A stretch of 64,000 bases of DNA, taken from NCBI GenBank assembly GCA_035556135.1, contig DATMFO010000003.1:124001-188000 (forward strand), read 5' to 3'. The DNA is from ZC4RG30 sp035556135 (lineage in GTDB: Bacteria; Pseudomonadota; Gammaproteobacteria; Steroidobacterales; Steroidobacteraceae). Below the pieces are notes generated by a model. The model worked only from the letters and a program-made list of their open reading frames with translations. It was not told the DNA's origin and made no database searches. Made by a program: the position numbers and the translations under genes. Positions within the stretch are counted from its first letter, which is position 1. Every line of letters starts with the position of its first letter. Shown piece after piece: positions 1 through 9,634 of the stretch.

Positions 1-992
1 CGGAACTCTGGCTGGCTGATGGCACCCGGCACCACATCGTCATCCGCGTGCACGAGCGCGATCTCACACGGCGCCTTGACGAGGTGCGCGAACTGCTTGC
101 GGGCATCAGCACCGTAGGCGCGCGTGTTTCCGGTCGCTACATAGTGCTCGAGGGCGCCCGCGCCGGCGCTGCCGATCGTGCCAGGGCTGCCGAGATCGCC
201 GCGCTGTTCCCCGGCGAAGTGCTGGACTTCGTCAGCGACGCCGACTGGGAATCCATGGTGCAGATGCAGGTACGCCTGGTGGAGGTGCGGCGCGACCAGC
301 TGCAGCGCCTCGGCCTGCGCTGGGACGGCGAGGCAGCCGGTCCCGTGGTTACGGCTGCGGCCGGCGGCGGGCGCAGTGGACTGGCGATCAGGGCTTCACT
401 GCTCAGTGAGCTGAGCTCGCGCATCGATCTGCTGCAGCAGCAGGGCCTGGCGCACACCCTGGCCGAACCGGTGCTCAGCTGCCGCAGCGGCGAGGTGGCG
501 CGATTTGTGTCGGGCGGGGAAATTCCCATCCCGGTCACCGACGGGTTCGGCGCCACCGACGTGCAATACAAGGAATATGGCGTGATCCTGGAGGTGCGCC
601 CGCGCGCCGGGCGCGACGGCGCGATCTATGCCGGCGTCGACATCGAGCTCAGCCAGGTCGATACCTCGGTGCGCGTGGGCGACTACCCCGGCTTCGTGAA
701 GCGCCAGACCAGCACGGCCATCAATTCGCTCGACGGCGAGACCATCGCCATCGCCGGCCTGCTGCTGCGCGAAAGCGGGCGTGACCGGACGGCGTTGCCC
801 GGGCTGGGCAGGCTGCCGGTGGCGGGCGCGCTGTTCCGTTCGCGGCGCAACCTGCAGCGTGAAACCGAGCTGCTGGTGCTGATCACGCCCTACCGCTTCG
901 AGTCCGGGCTGCGGGGTGAAGTGCAGGCTGTTGAGCAGGCGCAGATGATCCAGCGGGCCGGCGAGCTGCCGCGCGAGGCAGCCGATGAATGA
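1..992 (+). CDS. Tad pilus secretin CpaC/RcpA, 3' part
   Basis: C-terminal part of the outer-membrane secretin that forms the channel for Flp/Tad pilus extrusion. The reading frame is open from the first bases of the window (frame beginning at base 3), so the true start lies upstream; a GTG at 48 is internal. The visible part has a short BON-like segment (VGARVSGRYIVLEG), then the typical CpaC stretch QMQVRLVEVRRDQLQRLGLRW, then the secretin beta domain ending in TELLVLITPYRFE. It overlaps the next gene by 8 nt and is followed by cpaF, tadB and tadC, which fixes its role. The N-terminal signal peptide cannot be seen. Confidence 0.88.
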   Translation, partial: ELWLADGTRHHIVIRVHERDLTRRLDEVRELLAGISTVGARVSGRYIVLEGARAGAADRARAAEIAALFPGEVLDFVSDADWESMVQMQVRLVEVRRDQLQRLGLRWDGEAAGPVVTAAAGGGRSGLAIRASLLSELSSRIDLLQQQGLAHTLAEPVLSCRSGEVARFVSGGEIPIPVTDGFGATDVQYKEYGVILEVRPRAGRDGAIYAGVDIELSQVDTSVRVGDYPGFVKRQTSTAINSLDGETIAIAGLLLRESGRDRTALPGLGRLPVAGALFRSRRNLQRETELLVLITPYRFESGLRGEVQAVEQAQMIQRAGELPREAADE

Positions 993-2244
993 GCTGACGG
1001 AGGCGCAGCTGGAAGGCCTGCATGGCGAGCTGCTGCAGCGGCTCGACCTGCGTCGCACCGACGTGAACCGCATGAGCGATGAGGCGCTCTGGCGCCTGGC
1101 GCAGCACCACCTGGGCGACCTGCTCGATGGAAGGGTGCTGCCCGCGCAACGCCCCGCCCTGGAAAAGCGCCTGCTGCAGGAAGTGGTCGGGTTCGGCGTG
1201 CTCGATGACCTGCTGCAGGATGAATCCGTGTCGGAGATCATGGTGAACGGGCCGGAAGCGATCTTCGTGGAGCGCGGCGGTCGGCTGCAGCGCACTGCGC
1301 TGCGATTCTCCGGCGTGCGGGCCCTCAATGGCGTGATCGAGCGCCTGCTCTCGCGCAGTGGCCGGCGGGCAGATGAATCCTCGCCCATGGCCGATGCCCG
1401 GATCGCAGATGGTTCGCGCATCAATGTGGTGGTGCCGCCGCTGGCGCTGTGCGGGCCATCCATCACCATCCGCAAGTTCTCGCGCCGCCGGCTCGACATG
1501 TCCACGCTGGTGGGGAATGGCGCGCTGTCCGAGGCGATGGCGGAGTTCCTGGCCATTGCAGTTCGCGCCCGGCGCAACATCGTCGTCTCCGGGGGCACCG
1601 GCACCGGCAAGACCACGCTGCTGAACTGCCTCTCCTCCCTGATACCGGCGGGCGAGCGCATTGTCACTATCGAGGATTCGGCGGAGCTGCAACTTGGCCA
1701 CGAGAACCTGGTGTCGCTTGAGGCGCGCCCCGGCAACGTGGAAGGACGCGGAGTGGTGAGCATCCGCGACCTGGTGCGCAACGCCCTGCGCATGCGGCCG
1801 GACCGCATCGTGGTGGGTGAATGCCGCGGCGGCGAGACGCTGGACATGCTGCAGGCGATGAATACCGGTCACGACGGCTCCCTCACCACGGCGCACGCGA
1901 ATTCACCGCGCGACCTGCTGTCGCGGCTGGAGGTGATGACGCTGATGGCGGGAATGGACCTGCCGCTGGTTGCGGTGCGCGAGCAGATCGCCAGCGCCGT
2001 GAACCTCATCGTGCAGCAGGCGAGGTTTCCCTGCGGCACGCGGCGGGTGATCGCGATCACCGAAGTCACCGGCACCGAGAGTGGCCGGATCCAGACACAG
2101 GACCTGTTCAACTTCGTGGGCCAGGGCCCGAAGGGCGGCGCGTTCCTGCCCAGCGGCAATGAGCCGGTGTTCTTCGAAACCCTGCCGCGGGGCGAGAGGC
2201 CGCCGGCCTTGGGCGCGGGCACCCTGCGGGAGGTTCCGTGCTGA
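985..2244 (+). CDS. cpaF: Tad pilus assembly ATPase CpaF/TadA
   Basis: Cytoplasmic hexameric ATPase of the secretion NTPase (VirB11/PulE) superfamily that powers Tad pilus assembly. It has 419 residues, normal for CpaF. Visible motifs are the N-terminal SEIMVNGPEAIFVE segment, Walker A GGTGTGKTT at about residues 203-211, the Asp box IEDSAELQL, Walker B region RMRPDRIVVGECRG and the His box TTAHANS. The start ATG at 985 overlaps the secretin end, and the stop overlaps the GTG of tadB, so the genes are translationally coupled. A single ATPase of this type is visible. Confidence 0.93.
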   Translation: MNELTEAQLEGLHGELLQRLDLRRTDVNRMSDEALWRLAQHHLGDLLDGRVLPAQRPALEKRLLQEVVGFGVLDDLLQDESVSEIMVNGPEAIFVERGGRLQRTALRFSGVRALNGVIERLLSRSGRRADESSPMADARIADGSRINVVVPPLALCGPSITIRKFSRRRLDMSTLVGNGALSEAMAEFLAIAVRARRNIVVSGGTGTGKTTLLNCLSSLIPAGERIVTIEDSAELQLGHENLVSLEARPGNVEGRGVVSIRDLVRNALRMRPDRIVVGECRGGETLDMLQAMNTGHDGSLTTAHANSPRDLLSRLEVMTLMAGMDLPLVAVREQIASAVNLIVQQARFPCGTRRVIAITEVTGTESGRIQTQDLFNFVGQGPKGGAFLPSGNEPVFFETLPRGERPPALGAGTLREVPC

Positions 2245-3080
2245 GCTCGCTGCTGCTGCTGGCCGCAGGACTTTCCTGCCTGGCGCTGGCGACGCTGCGC
2301 CAGCTTCGCGGCGCTGCCCTGTGGTGGACGGGCCTGGCAGGCCACAGGACGGAAAGCGAACTGGCTTCACTGTTCATCTTCGTTCCCGCCGGACGCCTGC
2401 TCGGCATCACGCTGGGGCTCGCGATCGCAGCTGTCGCGGTCGCATTGCTGCTGCGCGCACCTTCCGGCATCTGCGTGGCCATTGCAGTGGCTGCGCTGGC
2501 CGGTCCGCGACTGGTGGTGCGGTGGCTTCGTGCCCGCTGGCGCCGCCGCCTCGCACAGCAGCTGCCGGATGCGCTGGGCATGTGGGCGGGGTTGCTGCGC
2601 GCCGGCCAGAGCACCCAGCAGGCACTGTCCCAGGTGGCGCAGCGCCAGGCGGCGCCACTGGGTGATGAGCTGCGTTTCGTGCTGGGCCAGTTGCGCATGG
2701 GAGTGCAGCTGGAAGAGGCCTTTGCTTCCCTGCGCCGCCGCGCGGACATGCAGGACCTGCGTCTGCTCTCCACGCTGCTGGCCACCCAGCGCGAGCTCGG
2801 CGGAAACCTTGCCGAATCCCTGCAGCGCCTCTCCGACCTGATGCGCGGCCGGCTGCAGATGGAGGCGCGCATTGACTCCCTCACCGCGCAGGGACGCGTC
2901 CAGGGGGTCGTGGTCGGAACGTTGCCGCTGTTGCTGCTGGTCGTGCTCTACATGATGGAACGCGAGGCGATGCAGGTGCTGCACACCACCTGGCAGGGGT
3001 GGGCTGCATTGGCCGCGATAGTCATCCTGGAACTGCTTGGATTCGTGCTCATCCGCCGCATCGTGAGGATCGAAATATGA
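2238..3080 (+). CDS. tadB: Tad pilus inner-membrane platform protein TadB
   Basis: Integral membrane protein of the type II secretion F (GspF) family, which with TadC forms the inner-membrane platform for Flp pilus assembly. It has 280 residues. Two hydrophobic segments lie near the N terminus, then a cytoplasmic T2SSF domain with LPDALGMWAGLLRAGQS, then C-terminal membrane segments around LPLLLLVVLYMM and AAIVILELLGFVLI. The GTG start at 2238 lies inside the end of cpaF, and the stop shares ATGA with tadC. The assignment rests on the fold pattern and its place between cpaF and tadC. Confidence 0.87.
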   Translation: MLSSLLLLAAGLSCLALATLRQLRGAALWWTGLAGHRTESELASLFIFVPAGRLLGITLGLAIAAVAVALLLRAPSGICVAIAVAALAGPRLVVRWLRARWRRRLAQQLPDALGMWAGLLRAGQSTQQALSQVAQRQAAPLGDELRFVLGQLRMGVQLEEAFASLRRRADMQDLRLLSTLLATQRELGGNLAESLQRLSDLMRGRLQMEARIDSLTAQGRVQGVVVGTLPLLLLVVLYMMEREAMQVLHTTWQGWAALAAIVILELLGFVLIRRIVRIEI

Positions 3081-3937
3081 ATATCGTGCTTTGCCTTGCC
3101 ATCGCCAGCATCGCGCTCGCCGGCGCGGCGGTGGTGATGCTGGTGCTGCGCCGGTGTCGCGCGCGCGAGCCCGCGCCGGCGGCCGGCCGCCTGCGCCTGC
3201 CATTGCCGATGCGCATGGTGACGCCGCTGGCGCTGTTGATGGAGCCCTGCGTGGAATGCTTCATTCCACCACGATGGGCCGCTGCCACAACCCGCAGGCT
3301 GGAAGCCCTGGGAATCGGCATGATCCCTGCGTCGCGCTGGCATGCCCTGCGACTCGCGCAGGGCGTCGCCTGGGGCGCCGTAGCCGGTCTGGCATTCGGC
3401 AGCGTGCCCTGGGCCCTCCTGCCTGGAGCGGCCGGCTACCTCCACGGCGGCCTGTGGTTGCGACAGCAGCGCGAGCTGCTCGAACGCGCCATTGTGCGGG
3501 ACCTGCCGGCCTGGCTGGACCTGATGACAGTGTGCGTGGAGGCGGGCGCGACGCTCACCTCCGGACTGCGCCTGATCGTTTCGCAGGCGCCCGAAAGCCC
3601 GTTGCGCGAATACTTCGAACGCGTGCTGCGGGAGGTGCGCGGCGGGCGCGCCCGTGCCCAGGCCTTTTCCCACGCCGCCGCCATCTACGGCGTGGAAAGC
3701 CTGGATACCCTCGCCAGTGCGCTGGCGCACGCGGAGGGTTCCGGCATGAGCCTGGGAACGGTGCTGCGCAACCAGGCCGCACAGCGTACGGCTGAACGTT
3801 TCGCCCGTGCCGAGAAGCTGGCCATGCAGGCGCCGGTGAAGATGCTCGGTCCCCTGATCCTGTGCATCTTTCCCTGCACCTTCATCGTGATCGGCGTGCC
3901 CATTGCCGTGCGGCTCGGCCAGGCGCTGGGCACATGA
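3077..3937 (+). CDS. tadC: Tad pilus inner-membrane platform protein TadC
   Basis: Second T2SSF-family platform protein, 286 residues. An N-terminal membrane segment (LAIASIALAGAAVVMLVL) precedes a pair of hydrophobic helices, the T2SSF core (LPAWLDLMTVCVEAGATL) and a C-terminal hydrophobic segment (LGPLILCIFPCTFIVIG). I chose ATG 3077 because it overlaps the tadB stop in an ATGA arrangement; the frame is open further upstream, but that stretch overlaps tadB and has no membrane character. The stop overlaps the next ATG at 3934 in the same way. Confidence 0.87.
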   Translation: MNIVLCLAIASIALAGAAVVMLVLRRCRAREPAPAAGRLRLPLPMRMVTPLALLMEPCVECFIPPRWAAATTRRLEALGIGMIPASRWHALRLAQGVAWGAVAGLAFGSVPWALLPGAAGYLHGGLWLRQQRELLERAIVRDLPAWLDLMTVCVEAGATLTSGLRLIVSQAPESPLREYFERVLREVRGGRARAQAFSHAAAIYGVESLDTLASALAHAEGSGMSLGTVLRNQAAQRTAERFARAEKLAMQAPVKMLGPLILCIFPCTFIVIGVPIAVRLGQALGT

Positions 3938-4278
3938 TCATCTTCCGCGTGGAACACAACCGCCTGCGCCTGCAGCGCATGCAGGTGCATGTCTGCGAAA
4001 GCCGGCTGGAGTGCGGGCGCGGCATGCTGCTGCGCCGCCGCCCGGACTACCAGACGGCGTTCCTGCTGCCCCGTTGCAGCGCCATACACACCATTGGAAT
4101 GCACCATCCCATCGACGTGCTGTTCTGCGATGCACGCGGTCGCATCATCAGCATCCGCGAAGGCCTGGGGCCGTGCCGCATCGCCCGTGAGCGGCAGGCC
4201 CACCACGTGTGGGAATTGCGTGCCGGAGGCGTGCAGTTGCACGGCTGGCGTGTAGGTGACCGGATCCGGCCATGCTGA
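3934..4278 (+). CDS. DUF192 family protein inside the Tad operon
   Basis: Small 114-residue protein of the DUF192 family, whose biochemical role is not established. The family signature is visible as IHTIGMHHPIDVLFCDARGRII, followed by a short beta-rich tail (HVWELRAGGVQLHGWRVGDRI). It has no signal peptide or membrane segment, whereas many DUF192 proteins are exported. ATG 3934 overlaps the tadC stop and the gene's stop overlaps the ATG of the TadE-like gene, so it is translated as part of the pilus operon. A pilus-related role is inferred from position only. Confidence 0.75.
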   Translation: MIIFRVEHNRLRLQRMQVHVCESRLECGRGMLLRRRPDYQTAFLLPRCSAIHTIGMHHPIDVLFCDARGRIISIREGLGPCRIARERQAHHVWELRAGGVQLHGWRVGDRIRPC

Positions 4279-4928
4279 AGGGCAGGGCGGCCTGTCGCGG
4301 CGCCGCGGCGGTGGAATTCCAGATCGTGGCTACCCTGGCCCTGTTGCCGCTGTGCCTGGGAATGCTGCAACTGGCGCTGCTGGTGACCGAGAACCACCAT
4401 CTGGACTTCGCCGCATTCCAGGCCGCGCGACAGGCGGCGATGGAACAGGGTCGGCTTGGGCCGGCGCGACGGGCGCTCGCACAGGCAGCCAGCGTGCTGT
4501 TCGTCGATGCCAGTGATGAGGTGGATGCGGACAACATCGCCGGCCGTGTCGCCAGCGCCTACGCGCTGGCACTGGCGGACCAGCTCCGCTTCGCGCGGCT
4601 GCGCATCGTCTCGCCGGATGCCGACGCACAGGAGGATTTCGCCGTGGTTCGCGCGGGTGAGCGCGTGATTCCCAATGACGGGCTGCAGTACCGCAGCAGC
4701 GCGACGGGGCGCCGCAGTGGACTGTCGATCCAGCAGGCCAGCATCCTGCGCCTGGAGGTCAGCTGGTGCCGCCCCCTGGTCGTGCCGCTGGCGCGCCAGA
4801 TACTGCTCGGCGCGCTGCGGACCATCGATGCCGATCCCTGGCACCAGTACTGCTACTCGGAGGGACGCGTGCCCGTGCGCTCGGAAAGCGCCACTCCGAT
4901 GCAGTCGGACTTCAGGGTGTCTTCGTGA
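4272..4928 (+). CDS. TadE-like pseudopilin
   Basis: 218-residue protein with the TadE/TadG-type N terminus: a short basic leader, Gly-Ala-Ala-Ala-Val-Glu-Phe (conserved Glu of prepilin-like proteins), then one hydrophobic helix (IVATLALLPLCLGMLQLALL). The rest is a predicted periplasmic domain with no recognised motif. TadE proteins are minor pseudopilins processed by the TadV-type peptidase. It closes the plus-strand operon and its last 17 nt overlap the convergent ppiC-type gene. Assignment to TadE rather than TadG follows from length and the Glu position. Confidence 0.75.
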   Translation: MLKGRAACRGAAAVEFQIVATLALLPLCLGMLQLALLVTENHHLDFAAFQAARQAAMEQGRLGPARRALAQAASVLFVDASDEVDADNIAGRVASAYALALADQLRFARLRIVSPDADAQEDFAVVRAGERVIPNDGLQYRSSATGRRSGLSIQQASILRLEVSWCRPLVVPLARQILLGALRTIDADPWHQYCYSEGRVPVRSESATPMQSDFRVSS

Positions 4929-5724
4929 CCTTCGCCTTGGCCACCAGCGAATCGGTCCAGGCGGTGAATTTCTTTTCCTGCAATGCCTGGACCAGCTGGT
5001 CGCGCACTGATTCAAGCGGCGGTGCGACCGAATCGCGCACGTCGACCACGCGGATCACATGCCAGCCCACGTCGGTGCGGACCGGCGTGCGCATGGTGTC
5101 CCCTTTCTTCATTTCCTTCACCGCCGCGGCGAAGCTCAGGGGCATGCCGGTGGGCCCGGACCAGGGCAGCACGCCGCCCTCTGCGCTGGAATTGGTGTCC
5201 TTGGAGTACTGGCGGGCGAGGGCGGCAAAATTTCCGCCCTTGCCGAGCTGCTCGATCAGCTTCGCGGCTTCTTCGGAGGTGTCGACCTGGATATGCGCCA
5301 GCTGGTACTGCTGCTTGTCCATGCGGCCCACGCGCAGGTCGTACTCGGCGCGCAGCTCTTCCTCGCTGGGCTTGTAGTCCTTCAGGTGATCCTGCGCCGC
5401 AGCGCGGTCGAGGATCAGCAGGCGCTGGATCTCCAGCGTTCCGGCCACCTCCGGCTCCTTCACCAGGCCCGAGCGCTCGGCCTCGGCCGACACCACGGCG
5501 GCCCGGACCATGTTGTCCAGCAGCGTGTCGCGCTGTTCGGTGGTGAGGTCCTTCAGCGGCTTGTCGGTGACGCCGATGACGTACTGCTCGAAGGTGGCCC
5601 GGGTGAGGGCTTTGCCATTCACGGTGGCCACGACATCCTGCTTCGGCGGACTGGGGTTCTGCGAGCAGGCGGCCAGCAAGGCCAGACCCAGCGCACCGAG
5701 CGCAAGGCGGGAAGCATTCATCAT
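4912..5724 (-). CDS. PpiC-type peptidyl-prolyl isomerase lipoprotein
   Basis: 270-residue parvulin-type peptidyl-prolyl cis-trans isomerase, predicted to be a periplasmic lipoprotein: the leader ends in LALLAACSQ, a good lipobox with Cys at about residue 21. A SurA/PrsA-like N-terminal helical region follows (VNGKALTRATFEQYV), then the parvulin domain with LAHIQV, FAALARQYSKD, GGVLPW and DVGWHVIRV. It probably assists folding or export of envelope proteins. It is last in a yciB-bolA-ppiC operon: its ATG overlaps the bolA stop. The 3' end overlaps the convergent TadE-like gene. Confidence 0.87.
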   Translation of the reverse strand: MMNASRLALGALGLALLAACSQNPSPPKQDVVATVNGKALTRATFEQYVIGVTDKPLKDLTTEQRDTLLDNMVRAAVVSAEAERSGLVKEPEVAGTLEIQRLLILDRAAAQDHLKDYKPSEEELRAEYDLRVGRMDKQQYQLAHIQVDTSEEAAKLIEQLGKGGNFAALARQYSKDTNSSAEGGVLPWSGPTGMPLSFAAAVKEMKKGDTMRTPVRTDVGWHVIRVVDVRDSVAPPLESVRDQLVQALQEKKFTAWTDSLVAKAKVTKTP

Positions 5725-5996
5725 CGGTCTCCTGTTTCTTCCGGTGTCAGTGCACTGATCTGCAGGGCGTGGATGCGTCCGGCCATCAGCGGTGCGGCGG
5801 CATCATAGACCAGCCGGTGCCGCTGCAAGGGCCTGAGCCCCGCGAACCGGCTGGAAACGATGCGGACGGCGAAATGCGCCCCCTCGCTGGCCCCGGCATG
5901 GCCGGCATGGCGGGCGCTGTCGTCGCGTACGGTGAGTGAGGCGGGCACCAGCGCGGCGCGCAGGGCCGCCTCCAGGTCCAGGGCGAGCGTGCTCAT
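5721..5996 (-). CDS. BolA family protein
   Basis: 91-residue BolA-type protein. BolA proteins act with monothiol glutaredoxins in iron-sulfur cluster trafficking or as morphology-linked regulators. Visible are the N-terminal MSTLALDLEAALRAAL helix, the class-II-like loop region and the conserved RFAGLRPLQRHRLVYDA segment with its invariant His. The frame is open further upstream, but that part reads through yciB; ATG 5996 overlaps the yciB stop (ATGA), which is typical spacing and fits family length. The ppiC-type gene follows with overlap. Confidence 0.85.
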   Translation of the reverse strand: MSTLALDLEAALRAALVPASLTVRDDSARHAGHAGASEGAHFAVRIVSSRFAGLRPLQRHRLVYDAAAPLMAGRIHALQISALTPEETGDR

Positions 5997-6547
5997 CCGG
6001 CCTTGTCGCCCAGCTTGCCCTTCGCATGCAGCCAGTAGAACTGGCCCAGCAGGAACACGAAGGTCAGCACCGGCAGGCCGAAGAGCTTGAAATTCACCCA
6101 GGTGCTTTCCGGGGCATTGAAGGCCACCACCAGGTTCAGCGCCCCGACGGCCAGGGCGAACAGGATCCACGCGGAATTGAGCTTCAGCCACTCCGAGCGG
6201 CTCATCGGCGCGTCACCGACCGCCTGCTGCAGGAACCGCTGCACCAGCGGCTGCCTGCCGATGAACACGCTGCCGAGGAAGGCCGCCGCCAGCACCCACA
6301 TGAAGATGCTGGGCTTCCACTGGATGAACACCGGATCGCGCAGCAGCAGGGTGGCCGCGCCGAAGGCAAGCACCAGCACCGTGCTGACGGCGAACATGGC
6401 GGGCAGCTTCTTCGCGCGCAGCCACAGCACGGCCAGCAGGAGCGGCATGCTGATCATCAGCACAGCTGTGGCGGTGTAGATTCCGCCGAAGAACTTGTAC
6501 GCGACGAAGAAGGCCACGATGGGCAGGTATTCGAGCAGCAATTGCAT
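5993..6547 (-). CDS. yciB: Septation protein A / YciB family inner-membrane protein
   Basis: 184-residue polytopic membrane protein of the YciB/IspZ family, implicated in cell-envelope synthesis and intracellular septation. The N terminus LLLEYLPIVAFFVAYKF and the central WKPSIFMWVLAAAFLGS and WLKLNSAWILFALAVGALN are family hallmarks. I chose ATG 6547 because it begins exactly at the conserved N terminus; the open frame upstream runs into the divergent trpS promoter region. A TATCAT hexamer lies six bases before this ATG, suggesting a leaderless transcript. bolA and the ppiC-type gene follow in the same operon. Confidence 0.9.
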   Translation of the reverse strand: MQLLLEYLPIVAFFVAYKFFGGIYTATAVLMISMPLLLAVLWLRAKKLPAMFAVSTVLVLAFGAATLLLRDPVFIQWKPSIFMWVLAAAFLGSVFIGRQPLVQRFLQQAVGDAPMSRSEWLKLNSAWILFALAVGALNLVVAFNAPESTWVNFKLFGLPVLTFVFLLGQFYWLHAKGKLGDKAG

Positions 6548-6553
6548 CTGCCT

Positions 6554-6559
6554 ATGATA
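6554..6559 (-). promoter_or_regulatory. Candidate -10 box of yciB (possibly leaderless)
   Basis: On the minus strand the hexamer TATCAT, preceded by GGC, sits six bases before the yciB ATG. At normal -10 to start-site distance, transcription would begin at the A of the ATG. I see no convincing -35 element. The AGG between the two is too close to serve as a normal ribosome binding site. Confidence 0.35.
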
Positions 6560-6646
6560 GCCAACCGGCCCGCGCGAGGAGCGACGCCGCGCCAGGGGCG
6601 CAATTCCGGTGGCGTTCAATCGCGCCGCCCCGGCTCCCGGGGTGGC

Positions 6647-6652
6647 TATAAT
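6647..6652 (+). promoter_or_regulatory. Candidate -10 box of trpS (possibly leaderless)
   Basis: A perfect TATAAT, in the context GGCTATAAT, lies eight bases before the trpS ATG. The predicted transcription start falls 1-2 nt before the start codon, leaving no room for a Shine-Dalgarno sequence. No good -35 hexamer is seen at 16-18 bp. The same GGCTATAAT-N8-start layout precedes ubiG. Confidence 0.45.
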
Positions 6653-6660
6653 CCCGGCCG

Positions 6661-7896
6661 ATGAATTCCTCCCCCCCGACCGCACAGCGGGAGCGCGTGC
6701 TTTCCGGCATGCGCCCCACGGGCAAACTGCACCTGGGCAACTACCACGGGGCCCTGCGCAACTGGGTGGCCCTGCAGGACCGCCTGGAGGGGTATTTCTT
6801 CGTGGCCGACTGGCATGCGCTGACCACGGATTACGAGAATCCCGGCCAGTTGCAGCAGCGGGTGCACGAGATGGTGGTGGACTGGCTGGCCGCGGGCCTC
6901 GATCCCGGGCGCGCGGCAATTTTCGTGCAGTCGGAGGTCCCGGCCCATGCCGAGCTGCACCTGCTGCTGTCGATGATCACGCCGCTGTCCTGGCTGGAGC
7001 GCGTGCCCACGTACAAGGACCAGCAGGCACAGCTGAAGGAAAAGGACCTGGCCACCTACGGCTTCCTCGGCTATCCGCTGCTGCAGAGTGCGGACATCCT
7101 GCTCTACCGCCCGGCCTGGGTGCCGGTGGGCGAGGACCAGGTGGCGCACGTGGAGATCACGCGCGAGGTGGCGCGCCGCTTCAACAACATCTACGGACGC
7201 GACGAAGCCTTCGGCAAGAAGGTGAAGGCGGCCCTGGGGCGACTGCCGCCGGTGCAGCGCGAGCTGTATGGCGAACTGCGACGCCGCTTCCAGGAGGGTG
7301 GCGATGCCGCGGCGCTGGCTGAGGCGCGCACCCTGGCCGGTACCGCCTCCGGGCTGGCCCCCGAACAGCGCGAACTGCTGCTGGCCGCGCTGGAGGGCGA
7401 GCACCACCGGTTGCTGCCGGCCCCGGAAGTGCTGCTGACGCCATCGCCCAAGGTGCCGGGCCTCGATGGACGCAAGATGTCCAAGTCCTACGGCAACACC
7501 ATCGGTCTTACCGAAGATCCAGCTTCCATCGAAAAGAAGATGAAGGCCATGACCACCGATCCGGCGCGCGTGCGCCGCACCGATCCGGGTAACCCGGAGC
7601 GGTGCCCGGTGTGGGACCTGCACAAGATCTACTCCTCCGACGAGACCCGCGCCTGGGTGTGGGAGGGCTGCACCACCGCCGGCATCGGCTGCCTGGACTG
7701 CAAGAAGCCGCTGATCGAACGCGTCTGCGCCGATGCGGCGGCAATGCGCGAGCGCGCTGCTCCCTACCAGGACAATCCCGGCCGCGTGCGCGAGATCCTC
7801 GACGCGGGCGCAAAGCGCGCCAACGCCACCGCCGGCGACACCATGCAGGTGGTGCGCAAGGCGATGAACCTGCTGCCTGCCCGAGCGGCCTCGTGA
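6661..7896 (+). CDS. trpS: Tryptophan--tRNA ligase
   Basis: Class Ic aminoacyl-tRNA synthetase that charges tRNA-Trp in the cytoplasm. The HIGH-type motif appears as HLGN at residues 24-27 and the second motif as KMSKS at 272-276. At 411 residues it is longer than the usual form of about 330; the extra length is a hydrophilic, Ala/Arg/Glu-rich insertion between the Rossmann fold and KMSKS (about residues 181-260). Longer TrpS proteins are known from some gammaproteobacteria such as xanthomonads. The stop overlaps the GTG of scpA. No ribosome binding site precedes the ATG. Confidence 0.95.
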   Translation: MNSSPPTAQRERVLSGMRPTGKLHLGNYHGALRNWVALQDRLEGYFFVADWHALTTDYENPGQLQQRVHEMVVDWLAAGLDPGRAAIFVQSEVPAHAELHLLLSMITPLSWLERVPTYKDQQAQLKEKDLATYGFLGYPLLQSADILLYRPAWVPVGEDQVAHVEITREVARRFNNIYGRDEAFGKKVKAALGRLPPVQRELYGELRRRFQEGGDAAALAEARTLAGTASGLAPEQRELLLAALEGEHHRLLPAPEVLLTPSPKVPGLDGRKMSKSYGNTIGLTEDPASIEKKMKAMTTDPARVRRTDPGNPERCPVWDLHKIYSSDETRAWVWEGCTTAGIGCLDCKKPLIERVCADAAAMRERAAPYQDNPGRVREILDAGAKRANATAGDTMQVVRKAMNLLPARAAS

Positions 7897-8851
7897 ACCT
7901 CCAGGTGGCCCAGAAGGAGGGCGAGCAGGTGGAAATGCCCTTTGCGATGGTGCTGGGCGAGCCGCTCACCGAGATGCCGCGCGACCTGTACATCCCGCCG
8001 CAGGCCATGGAGGTGTTCCTCGACGCCTTCGAGGGACCGCTGGACCTGCTGCTGTACCTGATCCGCCGGCAGAACCTGAACATCCTCGACATCCCCATTG
8101 CCGAGATCACTCGCCAGTACATGGAGTACATCGATGTGATGGGCGAGCTGCAGCTGGACCTGGCCGGGGAGTACCTGGTGATGGCCGCCACGCTGGCCGA
8201 AATCAAGTCGCGCATGCTGCTGCCGCGCGCGGCGCTGCCGGGCGAGGAAGTCGAGGGCGATCCGCGCGCCGAGCTGGTGCGCCGCCTGCAGGAATACGAG
8301 CGCTTCAAGCAGGCCGCGCAGGACCTGGATGCCGTGCCCCGCATGGAGCGCGACCACTACATGGCCTCGGCGGAGTTCTCCGCGCGCAGTGTGGTCAAGG
8401 TGCTGCCGGACATCACGTTGAAGGAGCTGCTGCTGGCCTTCAAGGACGTGGCGGTGCGCGCGGAGATGTTCGCGCACCACCATATCCAGCGCGAGCCGCT
8501 GTCGGTGCGCGCGCGCATGAGCGACGTGCTGGCCAACCTCACGCCCGGCGAGTTCACCGATTTCCCCAGCCTGTTCCAGGCGCACGAGGGACGCATGGGC
8601 GTGGCGGTGACCTTCATCGCCGTGCTGGAACTCAAGCGCGAGGGTCTGATCGAGATCGTGCAGAACGAGGCCTTCGCGCCCATCCATGTGACGGCGGCCG
8701 ATCCCGCGCGCTTTGCGCGCGTGATCGAAGGCGAGGCGGAGGAGGTGGCCGACCTGGATGGCCGGCTGCTCGCAGAGTCCATTGCCGAGCACGGGGTGGA
8801 TGCGGCGCACGACGATGCGCATGACGATGCCGAAGACACGGAAACGCGAGA

Positions 8852-8855
<4 letters not shown>
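7893..8855 (+). CDS. scpA: Segregation and condensation protein A (kleisin)
   Basis: 320-residue kleisin subunit of the SMC-ScpAB chromosome condensation complex. The family N terminus is clear (VFLDAFEGPLDLLLYLIRR, then NILDIPIAEITRQYMEYI), as is the C-terminal winged-helix region (VTFIAVLELKREGLIEI). A roughly 40-residue N-terminal extension and an acidic, His/Asp-rich C-terminal tail flank the core. The GTG at 7893 overlaps the trpS stop (GTGA) and fits the coupling seen in this operon. It overlaps scpB by 4 nt. Confidence 0.92.

Positions 8856-9634
<779 letters not shown>

Noticed and set aside
6560..6660. Trp attenuator or T-box before trpS
   Set aside because: No leader peptide with Trp codons and no T-box consensus; the promoter lies directly before the ATG.
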